Below, in pieces: positions 1 through 10,200 of a stretch of 64,000 nucleotides of DNA. Below the pieces are notes generated by a model, which saw only the letters and a list, made by a program, of their open reading frames with translations, had not been told where the DNA came from and searched no databases. The DNA is taken from contig KV918850.1 in NCBI GenBank assembly GCA_002049455.2, positions 186,001 to 250,000 on the forward strand. Reading direction: 5' to 3'. The translations under genes and the position numbers were made by a program. How positions within the stretch are numbered: the stretch's first letter is position 1; every line of letters begins with the position of its first letter. Origin of the DNA: Porphyra umbilicalis (lineage: Eukaryota > Rhodophyta > Bangiophyceae > Bangiales > Bangiaceae).

Positions 1-798
1 TCCCCCGACGAGCTCACCTCCCTCAAGGAGTATGTCAGCCGCATGAAGGACGGCCAGAAGAACATCTATTACATCACGGGCGCCAGCAAGAAGGCGGTCG
101 AGAATGCGCCGTTCCTGGAGAAGCTCAAGAAGAAGGGCTTTGAGGTCATCTACATGACTGAGCCCATTGACGAGTACTGCGTGCAGCAGCTCAAGGAGTA
201 CGACGGCAAGAAGCTTGTGTGCACCACCAAGGAGAACATGCAGCTGGAGGAGTCGGAGGAGGAAAAGGCGTCGCGCGAGGCCGAGGCCAAGGCCTGCGAG
301 ACGCTGTGCACGATCATCAAGGAGAACCTTGGCGACAAGGTCGAGAAAGTGGTTGTGTCGGACCGCCTTGCCGACTCGCCGTGCATCCTGGTGACGGGCG
401 AGTATGGGTGGTCGGCCAACATGGAGCGGATCATGTCGTCGCAGGCGCTGCGCGACAACTCGCTGTCGACGTACATGAGCTCTCGCAAGACGCTCGAAAT
501 CAACCCGTCCAACTCGATCATCCGCGAGCTCCGCCGCCGCGTCGAGGCTGACAAGACGGACAAGACGGTGAAGGACCTCGTGTCGCTGCTGTTTGACACG
601 GCCATGCTCACGTCGGGCTTCTCCCTGGAAGAGCCACACGTGTTTGCCGCGCGCATCCAGCGGATGCTGATGCTCGGCCTCCAGATTGACGATGATGAGG
701 AGGCGAGCGGCGAGGAGAAGAAGCCGGACGATGTCTTTGACGAGCTGCCCCCACTCGAGGAGGGCGCCGCGGCAGGCGGCATGGAGGACGTGGACTAG
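1..798 (+). CDS. HSP90: Cytosolic HSP90 chaperone, C-terminal part (5' truncated by window edge)
   Basis: The frame is open from base 1 (reading [20 protein letters not shown]) to a TAG at 796-798, so about the last 265 residues of an HSP90 (normally ~700 aa) are present. The segment covers the end of the middle domain ([12 protein letters not shown]; the DEYCVQQL segment) and the whole C-terminal dimerisation domain ([39 protein letters not shown]). The tail is acidic and the protein ends MEDVD, the cytosolic HSP90 tail that docks TPR co-chaperones (canonical MEEVD). There is no ER-retention (KDEL) or plastid-type ending. HSP90 is an ATP-dependent dimeric chaperone for kinases and receptors. 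The internal ATG at 43 is not the real start. The gene converges on the kinesin gene downstream. Its intact, conserved sequence makes it the best host-gene anchor in the window. Confidence 0.97.
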   Translation, partial: SPDELTSLKEYVSRMKDGQKNIYYITGASKKAVENAPFLEKLKKKGFEVIYMTEPIDEYCVQQLKEYDGKKLVCTTKENMQLEESEEEKASREAEAKACETLCTIIKENLGDKVEKVVVSDRLADSPCILVTGEYGWSANMERIMSSQALRDNSLSTYMSSRKTLEINPSNSIIRELRRRVEADKTDKTVKDLVSLLFDTAMLTSGFSLEEPHVFAARIQRMLMLGLQIDDDEEASGEEKKPDDVFDELPPLEEGAAAGGMEDVD

Positions 799-1801
799 AC
801 CGGCCTCATGTGTGTAGATGTGGTGAGGCTCTGCTCCTTTCGGATTTTTCTCTTGTCTCTCTTGTCGCTCATAACCCCCTGAGCTCTTTCTAGACGGTCG
901 CGCATTGGGCCGGGGTCGACCCCACTGTACCAAATTTTTTTGAACACGCTTGCCTGTGTCGGAGGTGGCGTCGTTGGAAACGTTGTCCCTCGCACCGTCG
1001 ACGTCCCTTTGCTCGTCTGCCCTGAAAGAGTCATGGCAGCACAAACGCAGACCGCAGAGATGTCGCACCCGCAGCGCCGCGGCCGCGTTGACGGGCAGCA
1101 TGCCATGCACAGATGGGCGCTGTCCCCTGCGTCGCAAAGCGGTGCGCGCCGCTGTGGACGCCAGAGGCTCGCAGCCCGCAGAGGCTGCGCCACACAGTGG
1201 CGCGCGGCGCGGCAGCGGCGGCAGCCCACAACCCGCTCCGCGCGCCGCCGCGCCGCCCCCCACGTCCGCCCCGCCGCCAGTGCGACGCGCGCGCCAGTGG
1301 CGCGCGCGCAGCGGCCGGCAGCCAACCCCCCCACACCGCGCCCCGCGGCCGCCCCCCCGTCGCCTCGTTGACCTCTTGTCTTTTATGCGCGCCCCTCGCG
1401 CCGCCGCCTCACGTTTGGGGCACCCGCGGCTGCAGCGTGCGCGTCCGCGGCACCCGCAACCGCGTGACGCGGGCGCCCACCGGGGGCGGCGCCCCCCTCC
1501 CCCCCCCCCCCCCCCTTCCCCCTCCCCCCGGTGCCCCCCCCCCCCCTCCACCACCGCCTTTGGCGACGGCGCCGTTGCCGCCCGCACGAGCGCCACGCGC
1601 GGGCGCCGCAGGGCGCGCGTCCCCCCCCCCCCCCCCCCCCCCCCCCCCGCCGCCGCCGCGCCCGCCCCGCCCGCCGCCGCCGCCGCCGCCGCGGCGGGCG
1701 CCCCTGCCAGTGGCGGCGGCGACGGCGGCCGCCGCGGCCGCCGCCGCGCCGGCGATGACGGCGCCGTCGACGGCGCCGACGAGACGGGCGACACGCGCGC
1801 C

Positions 1802-1841
<40 letters not shown>

Positions 1842-2171
1842 GCGCCGCCGTGCCCGCGCCGCCCGCCCCCGCACGGCGGCGGGGCGCGAGGCGCCCGGCG
1901 GCGGCGGCGGGCGCCGCGCCCCGGCCCGTGGGTGTGGTGGACGCGAGGGCGGGGGGGAGCCGCCGCGGCGGCGCCGCCCGCGGGGGGGGGGGGGGGGGGT
2001 GCCGCCGCCGCCGGCACCGCGTTTTCGTCATTGACCCGCGGCCGCCCGCCGGCGGGCGGTGCGCCGGCGCGCGTCGACGCGGGGCGTGGCGGCGGCGGGG
2101 GCGGCGCGTGGCCATCCTCGACGCTGTCGCCGTCGCCGCCGTCGCCGTCGCCGTCGCCGTTGCCGTCGCCG
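799..2171. other. Intergenic GC-rich low-complexity DNA between convergent HSP90 and kinesin genes
   Basis: About 150 bp after the HSP90 stop is T/C-rich and looks like a 3' UTR. From ~1050 the sequence is extremely GC-rich, with C runs at 1497-1514 and 1620-1648, GCC/CGG trinucleotide stretches near 1670-1690 and 1800-1840, and a G run near 1981-1999. Long open frames exist on both strands but only because stop codons are rare in such sequence. The short stretch around 1999-2220, read on the minus strand in the kinesin motor frame, encodes a D/G repeat followed by RPRVNDENAVP and may be the true kinesin C-terminus (see findings). Otherwise I see no gene. Confidence 0.6.
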
Positions 2172-2674
2172 TCACCGTCGCCGTCGGGGGCAGGCGCGGG
2201 GGCGGGGGGCCCCCCCCCGCCACCCCCACCCCCCGTCGGCCGCCCCCGCCTCGTCAACCGCCCACGCGGCGAGGCGGCGCACGACGCCCGCGTCGGTCGC
2301 CGGCACCGCCGCCGCCGCCGGCCACGGGCGCACGGCGACGGGCGACAGGCCGCCGTCGGTCGCCACCCCGTCGCGCAACAGCGCGCCGGCGGCAGCCTCC
2401 CACCCGCCCGCCGCCGCCGCCGACGCGGCGTCTGCCGCCGCCGCCGCCGCCGTGGCGGCCGCGACCGACGCGCCGCCCCGGCGGCCGTGCTCCCGCGCGC
2501 ACGTGCCGCCGAGGGCGACCGCGTCGCGCCCGTCGGCGGCGGCGGCACCCACCGCCTCGGCCGCCGCCGCCGCCGCCCCGCCGACGGCAGACGTGAGGGC
2601 GGCGGCGGCGGCGGCGCGGGCGGCGGCGGCGGTGGCGGCGGCGGCCGCCGCCGCCCGCGAGCGGTCGCTCCACT

Positions 2675-2705
<31 letters not shown>

Positions 2706-5250
2706 CGCCTCGGCCGCCGCCGCCGCCGCCCCCGCCGACGCCGACACCCCGTCGGCGGTGGTGCGCGCGGCGGCGGCCAACCCGCCCACCCCCGCCCGCG
2801 CGCCGTCGGCGGCGGCGGCGGCGGCGGCGGCGGCGGGCCCAACCTCACCCCCCACCGCCGCCGTCAGCGCCGCCGCGGCCGCGTCGGCGGCGGCAACGTC
2901 CGCGGCCGCGGCCGCCTCTGCGTCGGCCGCCGCCCCACCGACGGCCGCGGTGAGGGCGTCGACGGCGGCGGCGACGGCAGCGTCGACGGATGCCGCCGCC
3001 GAGGCGGCGGCCGCGCGCGTCGCCGCCGCCGACGCCCCCGCCGACGCCGACCGGTCCGCCTCGGCGGTGGCAACGGCGGCGGCGGCGGCGGCGGCGGCAG
3101 ACGCGGCGGTGGTCAGCCCACCCGTCACCGCCGTGGCGGCGGCACACGTGCGGGCGGCGGCGGCGGTGGCGGCGCCGTCGGCGGCGCCGACGGCCGCGTC
3201 GACGGCGGCGGCCGCGGCGGCGGCGCGGGATGTGACGGCGGCGGCGGCGGTGGTGGCCGCGTCGGCCGTCGCCGCCGCCGACGCGACCGCCGCGTCGGCG
3301 GCGGTGCGCGCCGCTCCCACGGCCGCCTCGTCGGCAGCGGTGGCAGCCGCGCCCGCGTCGGCCACGGCCGCCGCGACGGCGTCTCCCCCCCCCGCGCCGC
3401 GTCCGCCGCGCGGTCGGCGGCGTCGGCGGCCGACGCGGCGGCCGCCACCGCCCGGTCGGCGGCGGCCCCCACCTCGACGGCCGCCGCGTCGGCGGCCTCC
3501 CCCACCGCCGCGGCGGCGGCGGCGAGCCCCCCCCCCACCCCCGCCACCGCCGCCCCCGTGGACGCTGCCACCGCCGCCGCGGCCGCGACGGTGGCGGCGC
3601 GCGCGGCGGCCGCCGCGCCGAGGCGCGCGTGGAGGGCGCGGACGTCCCCCACCGCCGCCGCCGTCGTTGCCGCCAGCGCCCGCGCTTGGGCGGTTAAGTC
3701 CGCCTCGGTGACGCCCGCGGCGGTCGCGACGCCGACGGCGGCGGTGCGGGCGGCAATGGCGGCCGCGAGGTCCGCCTCGAGGCGCGCCGCCGCCGCCGCC
3801 GCGGCGGCGAGGCGCCCGCCGAGGTCCGCCGCCTCCGCTTCCGCGCGCCGCGCGACGGACCGCGCGGCGGCCACGTCGGCTTCGGCGGCGGCGAGGGCGG
3901 CGTCTGCCTCCTCCTTTTCCGCCGCCGCCTGCTCCGCCGCCGCCGCCGACCCGACGCGCCCCGCCGCGTACGCCGCCCACTCGGCCGGCGGCACGTACAC
4001 CCCCGCCTTGGCGCCCGTCGCGTCGAGGAGGGAGCGGAGGCGCGCGTTATCCGCGGCGAGCTCCCCCAGGTGGGCGGCCTTGGCAACAAGCCGATTCACC
4101 GTCGGCCGGTTGCGCACGCTCTTGGCGCGCGTCGCGTACTCGAGCGTCGACGCCGCCTCGTCGGCGCCGTCGGCGGCGGGGGTGACCGTCGCGACCATAA
4201 CCGTTTGGGTGCGGCCGCCGAGGGACTCTTGGAGGAGGCGCGTGAGTTTGGAGGAGCGGTACGGGATGTGGGGGGCGCCCTCCACGAGCGCGCTGATGAC
4301 GCGCCCGAGCGTGAGGAGGGACTGGTTGATGGCGCCCGCCTCCCGCGCGCGGGCGGCAACGGCGCCCGAGCGGCCGACGTTTTCGCTGCCCGCGAGGTCG
4401 ACGAGGTTGAGTTTCCCGACTTTGAGGAGGTCCTCCCCGCCGGCGCCCGCCGACCGCACGTGGGTGGTGATGGTCAAGACCGAGTGGGAGCGGCTCGAGC
4501 GCGCGTTCATCGCCGTGGCGGCGGTGCGGCGGCGCGCCGCCGAGGCGGCGAGGAGCGCGAGGAGCTCCCCCTCAGACGCAACCGCCACCTCGGTCAGCCC
4601 CGCGACGGTTGTGCCCTTGGCCGCATCGTCGTAAATGCGGAGGGCGTCCCCCCCGCCGTCGACGGCGAGCAAGTCGGCAATCTGCTCGTTGTACAGCTCG
4701 AGGTGGGAGACGCGCACGGACCACTCGGCGGCGGCGGCGGCGGCGTCCGCGCGGAGCGCCCCAAAAATGTGCGCGACCGACCGGGGGATGAGCCCCGCGC
4801 CGGGGCCCCCGCCGCCGCACGCGCCCGCCGCCACCGACGGCACGTCCCCGTGGATGGTGTGCGTTTTGCCCGACGACGTGGCCCCATACGCAAACACCGT
4901 GCAGTTGTAGCCGGCGAGCACCTGCGCAACGGCGGGCGCGGCGACGCCCTCATACACCTCGGCTTGGGTGGCCGTCGGGCCGTAGACGGCGTCAAAGGTG
5001 TAGCGGCGGTCACAGCCGCCGCCGCCACCGCCGGCGCCGCCGCCAGTGCCGCCGCCAGTGCCGCTCGACGCGTCCGCGTCGGGGGCGGCGACGGTCACCG
5101 TGCGGCGGCGCGCGTCGGGGGTGAGGACGGCCGGCGTGCCGGCGGCGCGCTCGGCGGCCGACAGGGGGCGCACCCGCACCACGACTTTGACATTGACGGC
5201 GCCAGTGGGGGGGGGGGGGGGGGGCGCCCGCTCGACGCTTCCGAGGGCAT
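2172..5250 (-). CDS. Kinesin-5 (BimC/Eg5-type) motor protein, coding frame broken at homopolymers
   Basis: This is a plus-end-directed mitotic kinesin of the tetrameric kinesin-5 type. The N-terminal motor reads VNVKVVVRVRPLS, then the P-loop GATSSGKTHT (canonical GQTGTGKTHT), NARSSRSHS (switch I), DLAGSENVGRSGA (switch II; the ENxGRSGA form is typical of kinesin-5), INQSLLTLGRVI and HIPYRSSKLTRLLQ. The neck reads SVRNRPTVNR. An Ala-rich coiled-coil stalk follows. The motor frame runs to a C8 run at ~3381-3389 on the plus strand. The stalk then continues in the next frame (GDAVAAAVADAG...) to a TGA at 2172-2174. I place the start at the ATG complementary to 5248-5250 (MPSEASSGRPPPPP), which needs one length change in the G run at ~5211-5224 to enter the motor frame. 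The only in-frame ATG is far upstream at 5977, in low-complexity sequence. Single-base homopolymer errors are the simplest explanation; real frameshifts or introns are possible. Confidence 0.85.
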
Positions 5251-6015
5251 GGTGGCGGGCAGGGGGGGGGGGGGGGGGGGAGGGGGGGCAAGCAAGGGGC
5301 GGTCGGGGGGTGTGGGCGAGGTGGGGATGGGGCGGACGGGGGGAGCGGGCAACGTGGGGATGGGGACGGGGGGGGGGGGGGGTTGCGGGCCGCTGGCACC
5401 TTGGGGGTGGGGGAGGGGGGGGGGGATGGGGACGGGGGGGTTGCGGGCCGCTGGCACCTTGGGGGTGGGGGAGGGAAGGGGGTGGGGGGGGCGGCGTCGC
5501 GCCGTGACAGTGGCGGGGGATGACGGTCGGGCGCGTGGGTGGGCACGGGCAGACGCGCACGTGGCACGTGGGGCGACAGCCGGCCGTTGTGGCGGCGCCA
5601 AGCCCCGACGCGGTGGCGGTCGCGGCGGTCGCGGCCGCGACGCAGGCGGCACCCGCTGACCGCGGCGGGCGCGGTGCGTCGGCGCCCGCGCCCGTCGCAG
5701 CGGGCGTCCCCCCCACACCCCCCCGCCGGGCGGCGCGGCGGGCGGGGCGCAAAACGGGCGCGGCGCGGGCGGCAAAACGGCTGCGCGTCGGCCGGTCCGG
5801 AGCCGACCCCGCCGACGCGCCGCCGGCTCGTCGGCGGCGGCCGGCCGGCCGCGGGGTGGGCGGGTCGGGGGGGGCGGCTGCGGGGGCGCGCGCCGCCGCG
5901 CTGGGGAGGAGGGGGGGGCACTCCCGCCAGCCGCGGGTCCACTTTGAATGTTTGAAGGGGTGGTCCACGCGCTCCATTCAAACGGGGGCCGGTCGCCAGC
6001 GGTCGCCAGACACTC
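5251..6015. repeat. Upstream region of kinesin gene with G-tract minisatellite
   Basis: No gene is supported here. G runs occur at ~5263-5284, 5370-5382 and 5417-5425. A ~58-bp unit containing GCGGGCCGCTGGCACC is tandemly repeated with copies beginning at ~5383 and ~5441. Clustered G runs on one strand could form G-quadruplexes next to the kinesin 5' end, which is inference. The 5500-5940 part is GC-rich and stop-poor on both strands with no recognisable protein. Confidence 0.6.
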
Positions 6016-6017
6016 TA

Positions 6018-7287
6018 GGGTTGTGCATCACGCCCCTTTTTGGGTGGCGGGGTGGGCGATGCACGCCTACAGTCAATCCTCGATGATGGCCCACCCCTAC
6101 GGCACGAATTGCACCTGCCAGCACTATTGCCACAGCCAGTTTTGAAGGCTACTTAATCAACAATCGTGACCAGAAGCTGCCCTCCTGATGCGATCAATGC
6201 AGGTCGGTCTCTGAAATGGTGCTCAGAGCCTTGCGCGACGTGAGAATGTGCCTTGATCGCCTCTCTGGGGGCGATCGTCGGTCGACTCGTTAAAGGCCCA
6301 CCTGGGCCTATACCGGGTGTGACAAGGTCGGGGATTGACTATAATCACGCCCTTCTGCACGCCCCCAACATTGGCACGCCCCTCTCACGCCCCTAATGTA
6401 GCCCCCATGTTTTGACACTTACTTGATAGGCGATTCAAAGTACCCAATACTCTTGCAATTCGGATGGTTCAAAGGACCACAAAAATGCCAGAAAACATGG
6501 AGGAAACAGCAGCATGCGATACACTCTCTTGGCCTCTGCCACTCTGCCTCAAAGATACTTTGCAGCATCAAGGGACGTCGGCCCGCCTTGCCTCCACCGG
6601 CCGCCCCACCGCCCGCAGTCCCACCCATCTCACCGCGCACAAAGCCAGAGCAGATGGTCATCAAACCATTCTCGGTCATGGCCGCCGGGGCGTCCTTGTC
6701 GCCGGGACGACCAATGTCCTGTCAAGGGACGCCGGCGCCAGCCGTGGCGCATCGGGCGACCTTCTCGTTCAGGAGGCGCGTAGCTCGCCGCCGGCGCCCC
6801 CTCCATTACTGCCGTCGGCCTGGTCGTTGCCGGCGCGCGCTGCATCGCATTCAACGTCCTCATTGGCGCCCGTGTCGAGGAGCCCCTCTGCATCCTCCCA
6901 GGCTGATGACAGCAGGTAGCCGGTGTTGTGCCCATCCCGCACAGATGGCGCCCGCGCATCATGGCGTCGAGCACATTGTTTGTGAGCACACGACGGAAAA
7001 ATGGTCCCCATGCCACATAGCGTCGAGCACCTTGTTTGTGGACGCTAGACGGAGCAGTCAGACACCGCGCCCTGAAAAAGTAACGAAGGTGGCACGGAAC
7101 TGCACCGAAGAATACTTGGGGGACTGGCGCCCCAAGTGCGCATTTGAAATGATGTACTTTTTATGCCAAGCACGCCCCAATCACGCCCCAAAACTTCTGG
7201 GCGTCCAGGGCGTGACACGCCCAAAACACGTGAAATTGCACGCCCCAGGCGTGCAATTTAGCTCGCCCCGGGCGTGTTGCACAACCC
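6018..7287. mobile_element. Non-autonomous TIR DNA transposon (1,270 bp, TA flanks)
   Basis: The left end is GGGTTGTGCATCACGCCC at 6018-6035. The right end, reverse-complemented from 7270-7287, is GGGTTGTGCAACACGCCC, matching at 17 of 18 bases. Both ends are flanked by TA (6016-6017 and 7288-7289), consistent with a TA target-site duplication. CACGCCC/GGGCGTG heptamers are scattered through the subterminal parts (6350-6400 and 7190-7280), as expected for transposase-binding repeats. A perfect hairpin with 12-bp arms and a 3-nt loop lies at 7233-7259. No transposase is encoded, so movement would need a factor in trans. The superfamily is undetermined; TA duplication is used by Tc1/mariner-like elements among others. 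A second left end is at 41,717. Confidence 0.7.
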
Positions 7288-10200
7288 TACCAGACACACA
7301 CGGCCATGCACAGTAGTTGCTGTGATCAAGGCCTTTTCAGTCGCTGTCGCAATTGATCTTTCGACAAACATGGAAACTTTAGGCCGTCAAAGAAGCACCA
7401 TCCTGCCCTCAGCGGGGCAACGCGTGTGTGTCTGCTTGTCCAGCCCCCTGCACATTGCACCTCGTTGCTGGATCCACCACGAGCCCCGTTTTCCCCCAAA
7501 TCGCTCGTACAAAAACTTGCACGACCCCTCGTAAGCACCTGTACGAGGCGTTTTTATTTTTTGCAAAAACATGTTGAACGCTGCATCGCATTCAACGTCC
7601 TCATTGGCGCCCGTGTCGAGGAGCCCCTCTGCATCCTCCCAGGCTGATGACAGCAGGTGGCCGGTGTTGTGCCCATCCCGCACAGATGGCGCCCGCGCAT
7701 CATGGCGTCGAGCACATTGTTTGTGGGCACACGACGGAAAAATGGTCCCCATGCCACATAGCGTCGAGCACCTTGTTTGTGGACGCTAGACGGAGCAGTC
7801 AGACACCGCGCCCTGAAAAAGTAACGAAGGTGGCACGGAACTGCACCGAAGAATACTTGGGGGACTGGCGCCCCAAGTGCGCATTTGAAATGATGTACTT
7901 TTTATGCCAAGCACGCCCCAATCACGCCCCAAAACTTCTGGGCGTCCAGGGCGTGACACGCCCAAAACACGTGAAATTGCACGCCCCAGGCGTGCAATTT
8001 AGCTCGCCCCGGGCGTGTTGCACAACCCTACCAGACACACACGGCCATGCACAGTAGTTGCTGTGATCAAGGCCTTTTCAGTCGCTGTCGCAATTGATCT
8101 TTCGACAAACATGGAAACTTTAGGCCGTCAAAGAAGCACCATCCTGCCCTCAGCGGGGCAACGCGTGTGTGTCTGCTTGTCCAGCCCCCTGCACATTGCA
8201 CCTCGTTGCTGGATCCACCACGAGCCCCGTTTTCCCCCAAATCGCTCGTACAAAAACTTGCACGACCCCTCGTAAGCACCTGTACGAGGCGTTTTTATTT
8301 TTTGCAAAAACATGTTGAACGCTGCATCGCATTCAACGTCCTCATTGGCGCCCGTGTCGAGGAGCCCCTCTGCATCCTCCCAGGCTGATGACAGCAGGTG
8401 GCCGGTGTTGTGCCCATCCCGCACAGATGGCGCCCGCGCATCATGGCGTCGAGCACATTGTTTGTGGGCACACGACGGAAAAATGGTCCCCATGCCACAT
8501 AGCGTCGAGCACCTTGTTTGTGGACGCTAGACGGAGCAGTCAGACACCGCGCCCTGAAAAAGTAACGAAGGTGGCACGGAACTGCACCGAAGAATACTTG
8601 GGGGACTGGCGCCCCAAGTGCGCATTTGAAATGATGTACTTTTTATGCCAAGCACGCCCCAATCACGCCCCAAAACTTCTGGGCGTCCAGGGCGTGACAC
8701 GCCCAAAACACGTGAAATTGCACGCCCCAGGCGTGCAATTTAGCTCGCCCCGGGCGTGTTGCACAACCCTACCAGACACACACGGCCATGCACAGTAGTT
8801 GCTGTGATCAAGGCCTTTTCAGTCGCTGTCGCAATTGATCTTTCGACAAACATGGAAACTTTAGGCCGTCAAAGAAGCACCATCCTGCCCTCAGCGGGGC
8901 AACGCGTGTGTGTCTGCTTGTCCAGCCCCCTGCACATTGCACCTCGTTGCTGGATCCACCACGAGCCCCGTTTTCCCCCAAATCGCTCGTACAAAAACTT
9001 GCACGACCCCTCGTAAGCACCTGTACGAGGCGTTTTTATTTTTTGCAAAAACATGTTGAACGCTGCATCGCATTCAACGTCCTCATTGGCGCCCGTGTCG
9101 AGGAGCCCCTCTGCATCCTCCCAGGCTGATGACAGCAGGTGGCCGGTGTTGTGCCCATCTCGCACAGATGGCGCCCGCGCATCATGGCGTCGAGCACATT
9201 GTTTGTGAGCACACGACGGAAAAATGGTCCCCATGCCACATAGCGTCGAGCACCTTGTTTGTGGACGCTAGACGGAGCAGTCAGACACCGCGCCCTGAAA
9301 AAGTAACGAAGGTGGCACGGAACTGCACCGAAGAATACTTGGGGGACTGGCGCCCCAAGTGCGCATTTGAAATGATGTACTTTTTATGCCAAGCACGCCC
9401 CAATCACGCCCCAAAACTTCTGGGCGTCCAGGGCGTGACACGCCCAAAACACGTGAAATTGCACGCCCCAGGCGTGCAATTTAGCTCGCCCCGGGCGTGT
9501 TGCACAACCCTACCAGACACACACGGCCATGCACAGTAGTTGCTGTGATCAAGGCCTTTTCAGTCGCTGTCGCAATTGATCTTTCGACAAACATGGAAAC
9601 TTTAGGCCGTCAAAGAAGCACCATCCTGCCCTCAGCGGGGCAACGCGTGTGTGTCTGCTTGTCCAGCCCCCTGCACATTGCACCTCGTTGCTGGATCCAC
9701 CACGAGCCCCGTTTTCCCCCAAATCGCTCGTACAAAAACTTGCACGACCCCTCGTAAGCACCTGTACGAGGCGTTTTTATTTTTTGCAAAAACATGTTGA
9801 ACGCTGCATCGCATTCAACGTCCTCATTGGCGCCCGTGTCGAGGAGCCCCTCTGCATCCTCCCAGGCTGATGACAGCAGGTGGCCGGTGTTGTGCCCATC
9901 CCGCACAGATGGCGCCCGCGCATCATGGCGTCGAGCACATTGTTTGTGAGCACACGACGGAAAAATGGTCCCCATGCCACATAGCGTCGAGCACCTTGTT
10001 TGTGGACGCTAGACGGAGCAGTCAGACACCGCGCCCTGAAAAAGTAACGAAGGTGGCACGGAACTGCACCGAAGAATACTTGGGGGACTGGCGCCCCAAG
10101 TGCGCATTTGAAATGATGTACTTTTTATGCCAAGCACGCCCCAATCACGCCCCAAAACTTCTGGGCGTCCAGGGCGTGACACGCCCAAAACACGTGAAAT

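Noticed and set aside
950-4634. Plus-strand ORFs of 548 and 1,173 codons opposite the kinesin gene
   Set aside because: They are Pro/Arg/Ala or Gly/Arg translations of GC-rich DNA antisense to a recognisable kinesin-5 gene.
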